9,281 bases of DNA from Flavobacteriales bacterium (GTDB lineage Bacteria; Bacteroidota; Bacteroidia; Flavobacteriales_D; Crocinitomicaceae): contig CANHBA010000080.1 of assembly GCA_947458985.1 (NCBI GenBank), positions 1 through 9,281 of the forward strand, given 5' to 3'. The translations under genes were made by a program, and so were the position numbers. Shown here piece by piece: positions 1 to 6,358 of this stretch. The notes below the pieces were generated by a model, which ran no database searches, had not been told where the DNA came from, and worked only from the letters and a program-made list of their open reading frames with translations. Numbering within the stretch: position 1 is the first letter of the stretch; every line of letters begins with the position of its first letter.

Positions 1-363
1 AGTATTGCCAATGCCTTGCTCAGACGCGTGCGCGATTTTGCACAAATCAAAGGCAGTGGCAGCATAGACAACGACATCACCGAAATTGCACTCAAGGCCC
101 TCAACGTAGACGCCAACGGCCTCGACGAAATGGACATCCGCATTCTCAAAGTACTCATTGACAAATTCAATGGCGGCCCTGTTGGGCTCAGTACGATCGC
201 TACCGCCATTGGCGAAAACGCTGGCACCTTAGAAGAAGTATACGAACCTTTCTTGATTCAGGAAGGCTTCTTAATGCGCACGCCACGCGGGCGAAAAGCC
301 ACCGAAAAAAGCTATAAGCACCTCGGCAAAGACCTCGGTTGGGCCCAAGGTGGTTTGTTCTGA
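1..363 (+). CDS. ruvB: RuvB, Holliday junction branch migration ATPase (C-terminal fragment)
   Basis: The frame is open from the first base and gives the last 120 residues of RuvB; the Walker motifs lie outside the window. RuvB is the hexameric AAA+ motor that, with RuvA and RuvC, drives branch migration of Holliday junctions in the cytoplasm. Visible residues 1-18 are the helix that follows sensor 2 (IANALLRRVRDFAQIKG). Residues 41-110 are the C-terminal winged helix, with GLDEMD, the GGPVGL stretch, EEVYEPFLIQEGF and the DNA-contacting RTPRGR (93-98). The C-terminus (YKHLGKDLGWAQGGLF) is a little longer than in many relatives. The first visible codon reads Ser where the family normally has the sensor-2 Arg (GTPR-IAN); see findings. 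queG starts one base after the stop, so the two are probably co-transcribed. The family assignment is secure. Confidence 0.97.
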   Translation, partial: SIANALLRRVRDFAQIKGSGSIDNDITEIALKALNVDANGLDEMDIRILKVLIDKFNGGPVGLSTIATAIGENAGTLEEVYEPFLIQEGFLMRTPRGRKATEKSYKHLGKDLGWAQGGLF

Positions 364-364
364 C

Positions 365-1297
365 ATGAAACACGATGCCTATAAAGCACTGATCATAAAC
401 GCAGCCAAAGCGCTGGGTTTTTTCCATGTAGGCTTTTCGCAGGCAGGCTTTCTCGAAGAAGAAGCTCCTCGGCTCGAGCACTGGCTGCAGCAAAACTACC
501 ACGGCAAAATGGCTTATATGGCCAATCATTTCGATAAGCGCTTGGACCCGCGCTTGCTCGAACCCGGCACCAAAACCATCATCTCCTTATTACTCAATTA
601 TTTCCCTGGGCAAATACAGCAAGACCCCAACGCTCCGCAAATTGCCAAGTATGCTTATGGTCAAGATTACCATTACGTCATTAAAGACAAATTAAAAGAA
701 TTGCTTTTTACACTTCGCCAAGAAATCGGCGACATCCAAGGTCGGGCTTTCGTAGACTCCGCACCGGTCATGGACAAAGTCTGGGCTCAGAAAGCTGGCC
801 TAGGCTGGATGGGCAAAAACACCAACCTCATCGATCCAAAAAACGGCAGCTTCTTTTTTATTGCTGAGTTATTCGTCGATTTAGAAATTAGCCCAGACGG
901 GCCCATCAAAGATTATTGTGGCACTTGCACGCGCTGCACAGACGCCTGCCCAACCGACGCTTTGGCCACACCCTACCTAATTGACGCCTCCAAATGCATT
1001 TCTTACCTGACCATAGAACTCAAAGATGCCGACCTTCCTTCTGCGTTTAAAGGCAAAATGGAAAACTGGGCTTTTGGCTGCGACATTTGCCAGGATGTCT
1101 GCCCCTGGAACCGTTTTTCTAAAGTTCAAAAAGAAGACGCTTTTGAACCACATCCAGAATTTTTAAACTTGTCAACTTCCGAATGGGCGTCGCTTACGGA
1201 AGAAACTTTTCAAACGCTCTTTGGCAAAAGCGCGCTGAAAAGAACCAAGTTTACGGGCTTAAAAAGAAACATACAGTTTCTAAAAAAGGATTTTTAG
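365..1297 (+). CDS. queG: QueG, epoxyqueuosine reductase (short form)
   Basis: QueG reduces epoxyqueuosine to queuosine at the wobble position of GUN-decoding tRNAs, using cobalamin and two [4Fe-4S] clusters. The protein is 310 residues. The ferredoxin-like part shows C185xxC188xxC191xxxC195P, C211, and C239xxC242xxxC246P, the usual eight ligands for two clusters. Upstream, VDSAPVMDK (130-138) contains the Asp (D131) that by family alignment should be the catalytic acid, followed by GLGWMGKNTNLI. The protein ends soon after the clusters, so it lacks the HEAT-like C-terminal extension of the roughly 380-residue proteobacterial enzymes; I recall short forms as usual in Bacteroidetes. I chose ATG 365 over an in-frame GTG at 350 because the GTG lies inside ruvB and within an SD-like AAGGTGG (347-353), 11 bases before the ATG. 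It follows ruvB directly and probably shares its transcript. Confidence 0.95.
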   Translation: MKHDAYKALIINAAKALGFFHVGFSQAGFLEEEAPRLEHWLQQNYHGKMAYMANHFDKRLDPRLLEPGTKTIISLLLNYFPGQIQQDPNAPQIAKYAYGQDYHYVIKDKLKELLFTLRQEIGDIQGRAFVDSAPVMDKVWAQKAGLGWMGKNTNLIDPKNGSFFFIAELFVDLEISPDGPIKDYCGTCTRCTDACPTDALATPYLIDASKCISYLTIELKDADLPSAFKGKMENWAFGCDICQDVCPWNRFSKVQKEDAFEPHPEFLNLSTSEWASLTEETFQTLFGKSALKRTKFTGLKRNIQFLKKDF

Positions 1298-1322
1298 ACG
1301 TATTTTGAAAACCCTTAGTGCT

Positions 1323-1330
1323 TACCTTTG
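1323..1330 (+). promoter_or_regulatory. Bacteroidetes -7 promoter element upstream of kmo
   Basis: TACCTTTG matches the Bacteroidetes sigma-A -7 consensus TAnnTTTG exactly. It lies in the 67-base gap between queG and kmo, 34 bases before the kmo ATG, so a transcript would have a leader of roughly 29 bases. A TTTG at 1304-1307 could be the -33 element, but its 15-base spacing is shorter than the usual 17-23. This suggests kmo and the gene after it form a unit separate from ruvB-queG. No hairpin terminator is visible in the gap, so read-through is also possible. Confidence 0.5.
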
Positions 1331-1364
1331 TTAGACTACTGAAAAGTAAATTTGAGTAATACAT

Positions 1365-2732
1365 ATGACACAAAATAGAGAGGCCATTATCATTGGCGCA
1401 GGATTGGTTGGTTCGCTTTGGGCGGTTTATTTAGCTAAAGCAGGTTACAAAGTAACCATCTTTGAACGCCGACCAGATATCCGTAAAGCAGAAATAAGTG
1501 CTGGAAAGTCCATCAACTTGGCGCTCTCTGTTCGCGGCTGGACAGCCCTAGATGCCGTTGGTGTCGGCGACGAAATTCGAAAAATTGCCATTCCTATGCA
1601 CGGTCGCATGATGCACGACCTCAGCGGGCAGCTCACTTACCAACAATACGGACAAGAAGGACAAGCCATTTTTTCTGTATCGAGAGGTAGTGTCAATGCC
1701 AAAATGATGGATATCGCCGAAACACATGGCAATGCCACTATTCATTACCAAACCGAATGTTTGAAAGTCGACCTCGACAACGCCATTGCCTATTTGCGCA
1801 ATACCCAAAGTGGCGAAACCTTCGAAGCAAAAGCCGATGTCATTTTTGCTGCCGATGGTGCGTTTAGTGCTGTGCGCTACAACTCCATGCAGAAATTGAA
1901 TCGTTTTCAGTATAGCCAAAACTATATTGCCGACGGCTACCGTGAAATTTTACTTCCAGCTTTGCCTGACGGCAGCTACCCCATGGACAAAAACGCGCTG
2001 CACATTTGGCCACGCGGGCGCTTCATGATGATCGCATTAGCCAACGAAGACGGCTCCTTCACTTGCACGCTTTTCATGCCGCACGAAAACCACGAATTCG
2101 CCTTTGACAAACTCCACACCAAAGCCGACGTCGACCGCTTTTTCAGAACTATTTTCCCTGACTTCCACGACATGATGCCAGACATCGCAGACAAATGGGA
2201 AGACCACCCACTTTCTAACCTCGCGATCATCCGTTGCTATCCTTGGGCTGCGGGCAAGGTAGGCTTAATGGGCGATGCAGCTCATGCTACCGTCCCTTTC
2301 TACGGCCAGGGTATGAACGCCGGTTTCGAAGACTGCCGCGTACTCAATGAGCTCATGCTCAAACACAACCACGACTGGGATGCCATCTGGGCCGAATACA
2401 GCCCACTGCGCAAACCAAATGGCGACGCGCTGCAAGACCTTTCCCTAGACAACTATATCGAAATGCGCGACCTCGTTGCAGATCCTTCCTTCTTGTTGCG
2501 CAAAAAAATTGAAGCCAAATTCAACAAATTGTATCCAAGTAAATGGTTGCCGTTGTATAGCCAGGTCACGTTCAGTAACATTCCTTACTCTGTGGCCTAC
2601 GAACAAGGTAAAAAACAACGCAGCATCATGGACGACATCATGGCCCAGCCCCAAATCGAAACAAACTGGGACTCCCCTGAAGTCATGCAAGCCATCCTAG
2701 ACCAATGTAGTTCATTTAATTTTCAAACATGA
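1365..2732 (+). CDS. kmo: Kynurenine 3-monooxygenase
   Basis: KMO is an FAD-dependent aromatic hydroxylase that converts L-kynurenine to 3-hydroxykynurenine with NADPH and O2, on the tryptophan-to-quinolinate (de novo NAD) route. The 455-residue length is typical. The N-terminal Rossmann fold has GAGLVGS (11-17) ending in E34 for the FAD ribose. ADGAFSAVR (163-171) is the DG motif, and GLMGDAAHATVPFYGQGMNA (300-319) is the GD motif closing the flavin site. R81 and Y95 have the 14-residue spacing of the substrate-binding Arg/Tyr pair of characterised KMOs, an equivalence I infer by motif. The C-terminal part has LDNYIEMRD (361-369) and VTFSNIPYSVAYEQG (401-415), typical of KMO rather than generic salicylate-type hydroxylases. 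Hydrophobic membrane-anchor segments like those of the mitochondrial enzyme are not evident. No other kynurenine-pathway gene is in the window. The stop overlaps the start of the next gene (ATGA). Confidence 0.94.
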   Translation: MTQNREAIIIGAGLVGSLWAVYLAKAGYKVTIFERRPDIRKAEISAGKSINLALSVRGWTALDAVGVGDEIRKIAIPMHGRMMHDLSGQLTYQQYGQEGQAIFSVSRGSVNAKMMDIAETHGNATIHYQTECLKVDLDNAIAYLRNTQSGETFEAKADVIFAADGAFSAVRYNSMQKLNRFQYSQNYIADGYREILLPALPDGSYPMDKNALHIWPRGRFMMIALANEDGSFTCTLFMPHENHEFAFDKLHTKADVDRFFRTIFPDFHDMMPDIADKWEDHPLSNLAIIRCYPWAAGKVGLMGDAAHATVPFYGQGMNAGFEDCRVLNELMLKHNHDWDAIWAEYSPLRKPNGDALQDLSLDNYIEMRDLVADPSFLLRKKIEAKFNKLYPSKWLPLYSQVTFSNIPYSVAYEQGKKQRSIMDDIMAQPQIETNWDSPEVMQAILDQCSSFNFQT

Positions 2733-3622
2733 GAATACTCCTCCTCTTTTTATGCAGTTCAGCACTCCTCTATGGACAGGGTGGTTTTGAAAAATCAAAG
2801 AAAAAAGGCAACGACTACCTTCAGGTAAGAAACCACGGCTACCAATTTTCTTTAGGGCCTACCTATTCTTTTGTCAATCAGCCACTCAAAGGCGACCTTC
2901 TCATCAATCAGGTTGACCGTGGCGACTACACCATTACGCCAGAGGCCAAACTTGGTTTTTATGCCGAATTTGGTCTCGCGCATTTTCCGAAATGGAAAGG
3001 CACCCCCATCAAAGCCTTAGGAAAGAGCCGCATTATGGATTATTTCGATTGGGGTCTTGGCTACCGTCAGCTTAATGCTTTGGAAACCACCTTACTCGAA
3101 AACCAAAACGATTTAGGCGAAATTTACAGTACAAGTACCGGTGAAGGCCAAATGCGTACCGGTTATCTCTACGGGAGCATCCGTGCGCACTCGCTCATTT
3201 ATTTTGGTAAAAAAGTAGTGGTCAAGGTGCGTAAACATTTCCTCGACCAAAGTCTAGGGCTCAACTACGACCTTCAGGTAAGAGCAGATACCCTAGGTTA
3301 CCAAAACCTTTTTACTGCTCACCCTGTGCCTCAATTGTTTCAACCGAATTTGGCCGCCGGAATGTTGCAATTCAATTACCAAATCGGAATTGGTATTCGC
3401 CTCAATAAAGCCTGGATTTTAATCCCGGGCGTTTCGGTGCCAATAGTTACCCTTGCGCCTTGGGAAGGATTCAATGCAAATGTGCATTGGTTCAGCTCTA
3501 CTTATTGGCCTATTCAGGCACAATTTAAGGTGATCAAATTATTTGAAGCGCCACCAAAATGCGGCGTGTATAGTACTCCTGAAGACAGAGAAATGGAAAA
3601 GCAATACCGAATGGAAAACTAA
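2729..3622 (+). CDS. Exported protein of unknown function, probable outer-membrane beta-barrel
   Basis: I do not recognise a named family. The 297-residue protein starts with a hydrophobic signal peptide (1-16, MRILLLFLCSSALLYG) and likely cleavage before Q17. The mature part opens with a basic stretch (EKSKKK). It then has alternating aromatic/aliphatic segments that look like amphipathic beta strands: about 37-49, 74-86, 104-113, 145-159, 175-187, 211-225 and 228-241, with turns rich in Gly, Asn and Asp. A final charged tail (about 274-297, with one Cys at 278) does not end in the terminal aromatic of classical porins. C9 in the signal peptide does not fit a lipobox. The ATG overlaps the kmo stop by four bases, so translation is probably coupled. 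A soluble periplasmic beta-sandwich is the main alternative. Confidence 0.8.
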   Translation: MRILLLFLCSSALLYGQGGFEKSKKKGNDYLQVRNHGYQFSLGPTYSFVNQPLKGDLLINQVDRGDYTITPEAKLGFYAEFGLAHFPKWKGTPIKALGKSRIMDYFDWGLGYRQLNALETTLLENQNDLGEIYSTSTGEGQMRTGYLYGSIRAHSLIYFGKKVVVKVRKHFLDQSLGLNYDLQVRADTLGYQNLFTAHPVPQLFQPNLAAGMLQFNYQIGIGIRLNKAWILIPGVSVPIVTLAPWEGFNANVHWFSSTYWPIQAQFKVIKLFEAPPKCGVYSTPEDREMEKQYRMEN

Positions 3623-3629
3623 TTCGGAA

Positions 3630-4163
3630 CTAGGAAATCCAGGCTGGAATAACTTTTTTAGGAAGGCGTTTGCGCAATCTTTTGAGTACGGAATCTCGGT
3701 CCGAGACATTTCCGCAACGCAAAACTTGTCTTGAAACGAGCTTACCACCGCGGTAAATAGAAAACTCAAAAGAAACAGAAGTAGCTTCGTCGCGGTAAAT
3801 CTGATAAATACTAGTGGTTTCGAGGAGTTCGGTTAAAGTTTGGGTGTCTTCACTTGGTTTAAATGTGCGGTCGTAGCCGCGTACATTGACAACCAAATAG
3901 GTATCGAAACCTTTTTGAACTAAAATTTGCTGGATGGAGTCATTTAACAAATGCTGCGGATCCTCGCCTTGCTTGAGGACGTTCATGACGGGTAGCGCTT
4001 TGATTTGATACCCTTTTAGGATATCTGTCATGAGGGCTTGCATGGCATAGCGGTCTTCTTCTTTGTCGAATTGAGTGATCACAACTGCGTTGGTCAGCTT
4101 AACAGACTGCGCACTAACGAGTTGTGTTAGAATAGCCAAACCAAAAAATACGAGATACTTCAT
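3630..4163 (-). CDS. Small exported protein of unknown function downstream of metF
   Basis: A 177-residue protein that I cannot assign to a family. Residues 1-18 (MKYLVFFGLAILTQLVSA) form a clear signal peptide with cleavage before Q19. There is no lipobox Cys and no later membrane segment, so the product is probably periplasmic or secreted. The mature part looks mixed alpha/beta: VVITQF (27-32), then a helix through EDRYAMQALMTDILKGY, then a strand-like DTYLVVNVRGYDRTF. Next comes a helix-forming TQTLTELLETTSIYQIY, a strand pair (SVSFEFSIYRGGKLVSRQVL), and a very basic helix near the end (VLKRLRKRLPKKV). It starts 8 bases after the metF stop, so it is very likely in the same transcript. Its stop lies 7 bases from that of the convergent barrel gene. 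Nothing in the sequence connects it to folate metabolism apart from position. Confidence 0.82.
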   Translation of the reverse strand: MKYLVFFGLAILTQLVSAQSVKLTNAVVITQFDKEEDRYAMQALMTDILKGYQIKALPVMNVLKQGEDPQHLLNDSIQQILVQKGFDTYLVVNVRGYDRTFKPSEDTQTLTELLETTSIYQIYRDEATSVSFEFSIYRGGKLVSRQVLRCGNVSDRDSVLKRLRKRLPKKVIPAWIS

Positions 4164-4171
4164 GTACTAAG

Positions 4172-5122
4172 TTAAAAAACTTCAGCAGCAATTTGCTTCA
4201 CTGAGGTTGAATTGGACATTGTATAATAATGAATGCAAGGTGCCCCTGCTGCTTTTAATTCTTTAGACTGTGCGATTCCCCACTCTATGCCAAGTGCTTC
4301 TACCTGCGCGTTAGTGGTGCATTTGAGCAATTCTTTGGAAAGTTCTGTCGGGTAATCGATGTGAAAGAACTTAGGCAGAAAACTAATATGTGCCATGGAC
4401 TTGATTGGCTTAAGACCTGGGATAATTGGAACGGTAATGCCTGCTGCTCTACAAGCCGCAACAAAGTCGAAATATTTTTGATTGTCAAAAAACATTTGCG
4501 TCACTAAATAGCTTGCACCTGCATCTACCTTTGCTTTCAGGTATTGGAGGTCGGTTTCTAAGTTCATGGCTTCAAAATGCTTTTCTGGGTAGGCTGCTGC
4601 ACCAATACAAAAATTAGTAGGGTCCTGGCCTTGGCCTTCTGTAAAATAAGCGCCGGTATTCATGCCGTTTACTTGCTCAATGAGCTCCACTGCATAAGCG
4701 TGTCCTTCGGGATGCGCTCTGAAATTGGCTTCGGACTTAACAGCATCGCCACGCAAAGCCAAGACGTTATCAATTCCTAAAAAGTGTAGGTCGATGAGTG
4801 CGTTTTCGGTTTCTTCTTTGCTGAAACCGCCGCAAATAAGATGTGGAATGGCATCGACATCGTATTTATGCATGATGGCTGCACAGATACCTACAGTACC
4901 TGGGCGCTTGCGCACCGCCTTCTTCTCCAAAAGCCCGTGTTCGCGCTCGATGTAGATGAATTCTTCGCGGTGGTAGGTCACGTTGATAAACTTAGGTTTG
5001 AATTCCATGAGCGGGTCAATGCCAGCGTAAATGGAGGCGATACTCTTACCTTTCAGTGGAGGTAAAATTTCAAACGAAAAAAGTGTGTCTTTGGCTGCTG
5101 CCAAGTGATCTGTAACCTTCAT
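4172..5122 (-). CDS. metF: Methylenetetrahydrofolate reductase
   Basis: MetF reduces 5,10-methylenetetrahydrofolate to 5-methyltetrahydrofolate with FAD and NADH, supplying the methyl group for methionine synthesis in the cytoplasm. The 316-residue protein covers the whole TIM-barrel domain and lacks the C-terminal regulatory domain of eukaryotic enzymes. FSFEILPP (15-22) carries E18, matching the catalytic Glu (E28 in E. coli). NVTYHRE (47-53) follows, then PHLICGG (93-99). LALRGD (121-126) gives D126, equivalent to E. coli D120 near the flavin. TQMFFD (208-213) gives Q209, equivalent to Q183. IIPGLKPI (233-240) and IHYYTMS (297-303) complete the family pattern. A TATCTTTG promoter element lies 16 bases before the ATG. 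I see no room for a SAM or cobalamin riboswitch in the 48-base gap upstream. The next gene begins 8 bases after its stop. Confidence 0.96.
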   Translation of the reverse strand: MKVTDHLAAAKDTLFSFEILPPLKGKSIASIYAGIDPLMEFKPKFINVTYHREEFIYIEREHGLLEKKAVRKRPGTVGICAAIMHKYDVDAIPHLICGGFSKEETENALIDLHFLGIDNVLALRGDAVKSEANFRAHPEGHAYAVELIEQVNGMNTGAYFTEGQGQDPTNFCIGAAAYPEKHFEAMNLETDLQYLKAKVDAGASYLVTQMFFDNQKYFDFVAACRAAGITVPIIPGLKPIKSMAHISFLPKFFHIDYPTELSKELLKCTTNAQVEALGIEWGIAQSKELKAAGAPCIHYYTMSNSTSVKQIAAEVF

Positions 5123-5138
5123 AATTTTAATTAGCGTA

Positions 5139-5146
5139 CAAAGATA
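5139..5146 (-). promoter_or_regulatory. Bacteroidetes -7 promoter element upstream of metF
   Basis: Read on the minus strand this is TATCTTTG, an exact match to TAnnTTTG. It sits in the 48-base gap between the aminotransferase stop and metF, 16 bases before the metF ATG, giving a leader of about 11 bases. No TTTG is present 17-23 bases further upstream, so the -33 half is missing or degenerate. If used, it gives metF and the small gene behind it a promoter of their own within the four-gene minus-strand run. Confidence 0.5.
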
Positions 5147-5170
5147 AGCGATTGCTAAAGAATATACGTT

Positions 5171-6358
5171 TTATAGACGATCCAAAGCTGAAATAATAAC
5201 TTTCACTGCTAAATCCCATTCTTCTTGTGCTAAATTAAGGGGCGGTGACAACCTAAAACTATAAGGATGAGACAAGAACCAAAAAGTGATGAGCCCATGT
5301 TCTAGGCAAGTAGTGACCACTTTTTCTACTTCTTCTGCGCTCGTGAGGTCGAAAGCAAACATGGCACCAACTCTTCTGTGTGCTTGTACTGCCGGATGCG
5401 CTGCAATTTGCGCTGCAAATGCAGCAGCGCGCTGCTCCAATTGTGCCCAGTCGATTTCGGTGCGCAAAACATGAACGGTTGCAGCAGCTGCGGCACACAC
5501 CATCGGGTGCCCCCCAAAGGTGGTGATGTGCCCGAGCATGGGCGCATGCGTAAATTGGTTCAGGTGCTGCTGCGCAGCCACAAGTGCACCTATTGGCATG
5601 CCGCCACCAAGCGCCTTACCGAGTGTGAGCACATCAGGTACAACTCCGAATTGTTCGAAGGCAAACATAGTGCCTGTGCGGCCCATGCCGCATTGGATTT
5701 CGTCAAAAATGAGCAAGGCGCCAACTTCGGTGCAGCGGGCGCGGAGCGCCTGCATGAAGGCGGCCGAAGGCCGCCGCACCCCGGCATCGCCCTGAACGGT
5801 CTCGATGATCACGCCTGCCGTGCGGGTAGTGATTTGAGAGAGTTCTGCTATTTCGTTGTGCGCTAAAAAGCGTACATCTGGCAACAAAGGCCTAAATGCA
5901 ATTTTCTTGATTTCATTGGCCGACACACTCATGGCACCATGGGTGCTGCCATGATAGCTCCCTTTAAAAGCCACGAGCTCTGTGCGGCCGGTAACGCGCT
6001 TGGCCAATTTGAGCGCGGCTTCAATTGCTTCGGTACCGGAATTGACGGCGTAAATGCCATCCAAAGAAGCGGGCAAAACCGCCAATAGTTCTTTTACCAG
6101 AGCTTGTTGCGCGTCTTGAACAAACTCGCCATATACCATGACATGCAAGTGTTTTTCCAATTGTGCAGACAGCGCCGCCACTACTTTTGGATGTCGGTGC
6201 CCTATGTTATTGACAGCAACGCCGGCAATCATATCCAAATAAGCTTTGCCGTTTTTGTCATAAATATAGGCGCCTTCTGCCCGCTCTACTTCAATGAGAA
6301 AAGGGAAAGGACTGGTTTGTCCTAGATGGTCGAGGAAAAATTGGCTTTCGTTGGTCAT
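5171..6358 (-). CDS. Class III PLP-dependent aminotransferase (acetylornithine/ornithine/GABA aminotransferase family)
   Basis: A cytoplasmic fold-type I transaminase of 395 residues, the usual length for the group often labelled 'aspartate aminotransferase family protein' in Bacteroidetes. NSGTEA (106-111) binds the PLP phosphate and FKGSYHGST (131-139) supplies the stacking aromatic. IETVQGDAGV (185-194) carries the conserved E186. FDEIQCGMGRTG (218-229) has D219, which bonds the pyridine nitrogen. LGKALGGGMPIGA (246-258) has K248, the Schiff-base lysine. GHITTFGGHP and a C-terminal SFRLSPPLN loop also fit. All catalytic residues are present. Substrate cannot be fixed by eye: acetylornithine (ArgD), ornithine, 4-aminobutyrate or another omega-amino donor are possible, and no arginine gene is nearby to decide. 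The ATG overlaps the phosphatase stop by four bases. G+C is high in the middle of the gene (44 of 60 bases at 5761-5820). Confidence 0.92.
   Translation of the reverse strand: MTNESQFFLDHLGQTSPFPFLIEVERAEGAYIYDKNGKAYLDMIAGVAVNNIGHRHPKVVAALSAQLEKHLHVMVYGEFVQDAQQALVKELLAVLPASLDGIYAVNSGTEAIEAALKLAKRVTGRTELVAFKGSYHGSTHGAMSVSANEIKKIAFRPLLPDVRFLAHNEIAELSQITTRTAGVIIETVQGDAGVRRPSAAFMQALRARCTEVGALLIFDEIQCGMGRTGTMFAFEQFGVVPDVLTLGKALGGGMPIGALVAAQQHLNQFTHAPMLGHITTFGGHPMVCAAAAATVHVLRTEIDWAQLEQRAAAFAAQIAAHPAVQAHRRVGAMFAFDLTSAEEVEKVVTTCLEHGLITFWFLSHPYSFRLSPPLNLAQEEWDLAVKVIISALDRL
5759..5775. repeat. GC-only inverted repeat inside the aminotransferase gene
   Basis: GGCGGCC-GAA-GGCCGCC is a perfect 7-bp inverted repeat with a 3-base centre; on the mRNA strand the centre reads UUC. 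It lies in frame and encodes RRPSAA (about residues 195-200), so it is part of the gene. All 14 stem bases are G or C, so the hairpin should be very stable. No T-run follows on either strand, so it is not a normal intrinsic terminator. Confidence 0.75.

Noticed and set aside
200..529. 109-codon minus-strand open frame across the ruvB-queG junction
   Set aside because: Both genes on the plus strand are securely identified; the antisense product has no family features.
1548..1919. 123-codon minus-strand open frame within kmo
   Set aside because: It lies wholly opposite well-conserved KMO sequence, and its translation shows no recognisable motif.
3638..3648. Small palindrome TCCAGGCTGGA near the convergent gene ends
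   Set aside because: The stem is only 4 bp with a 3-base loop, with no T-run, and it lies in the C-terminal codons of the minus-strand gene; too weak for a terminator.
5123..5170. Possible riboswitch upstream of metF
   Set aside because: The 48-base gap is too short and AT-rich for a SAM or cobalamin riboswitch, and no paired stems were visible.
5378..5866. 162-codon open frame on the plus strand antisense to the aminotransferase
   Set aside because: It mirrors a GC- and Ala-rich gene whose catalytic motifs are complete on the other strand. The product is Cys/Arg/His-rich with no domain or signal, typical of a shadow frame.
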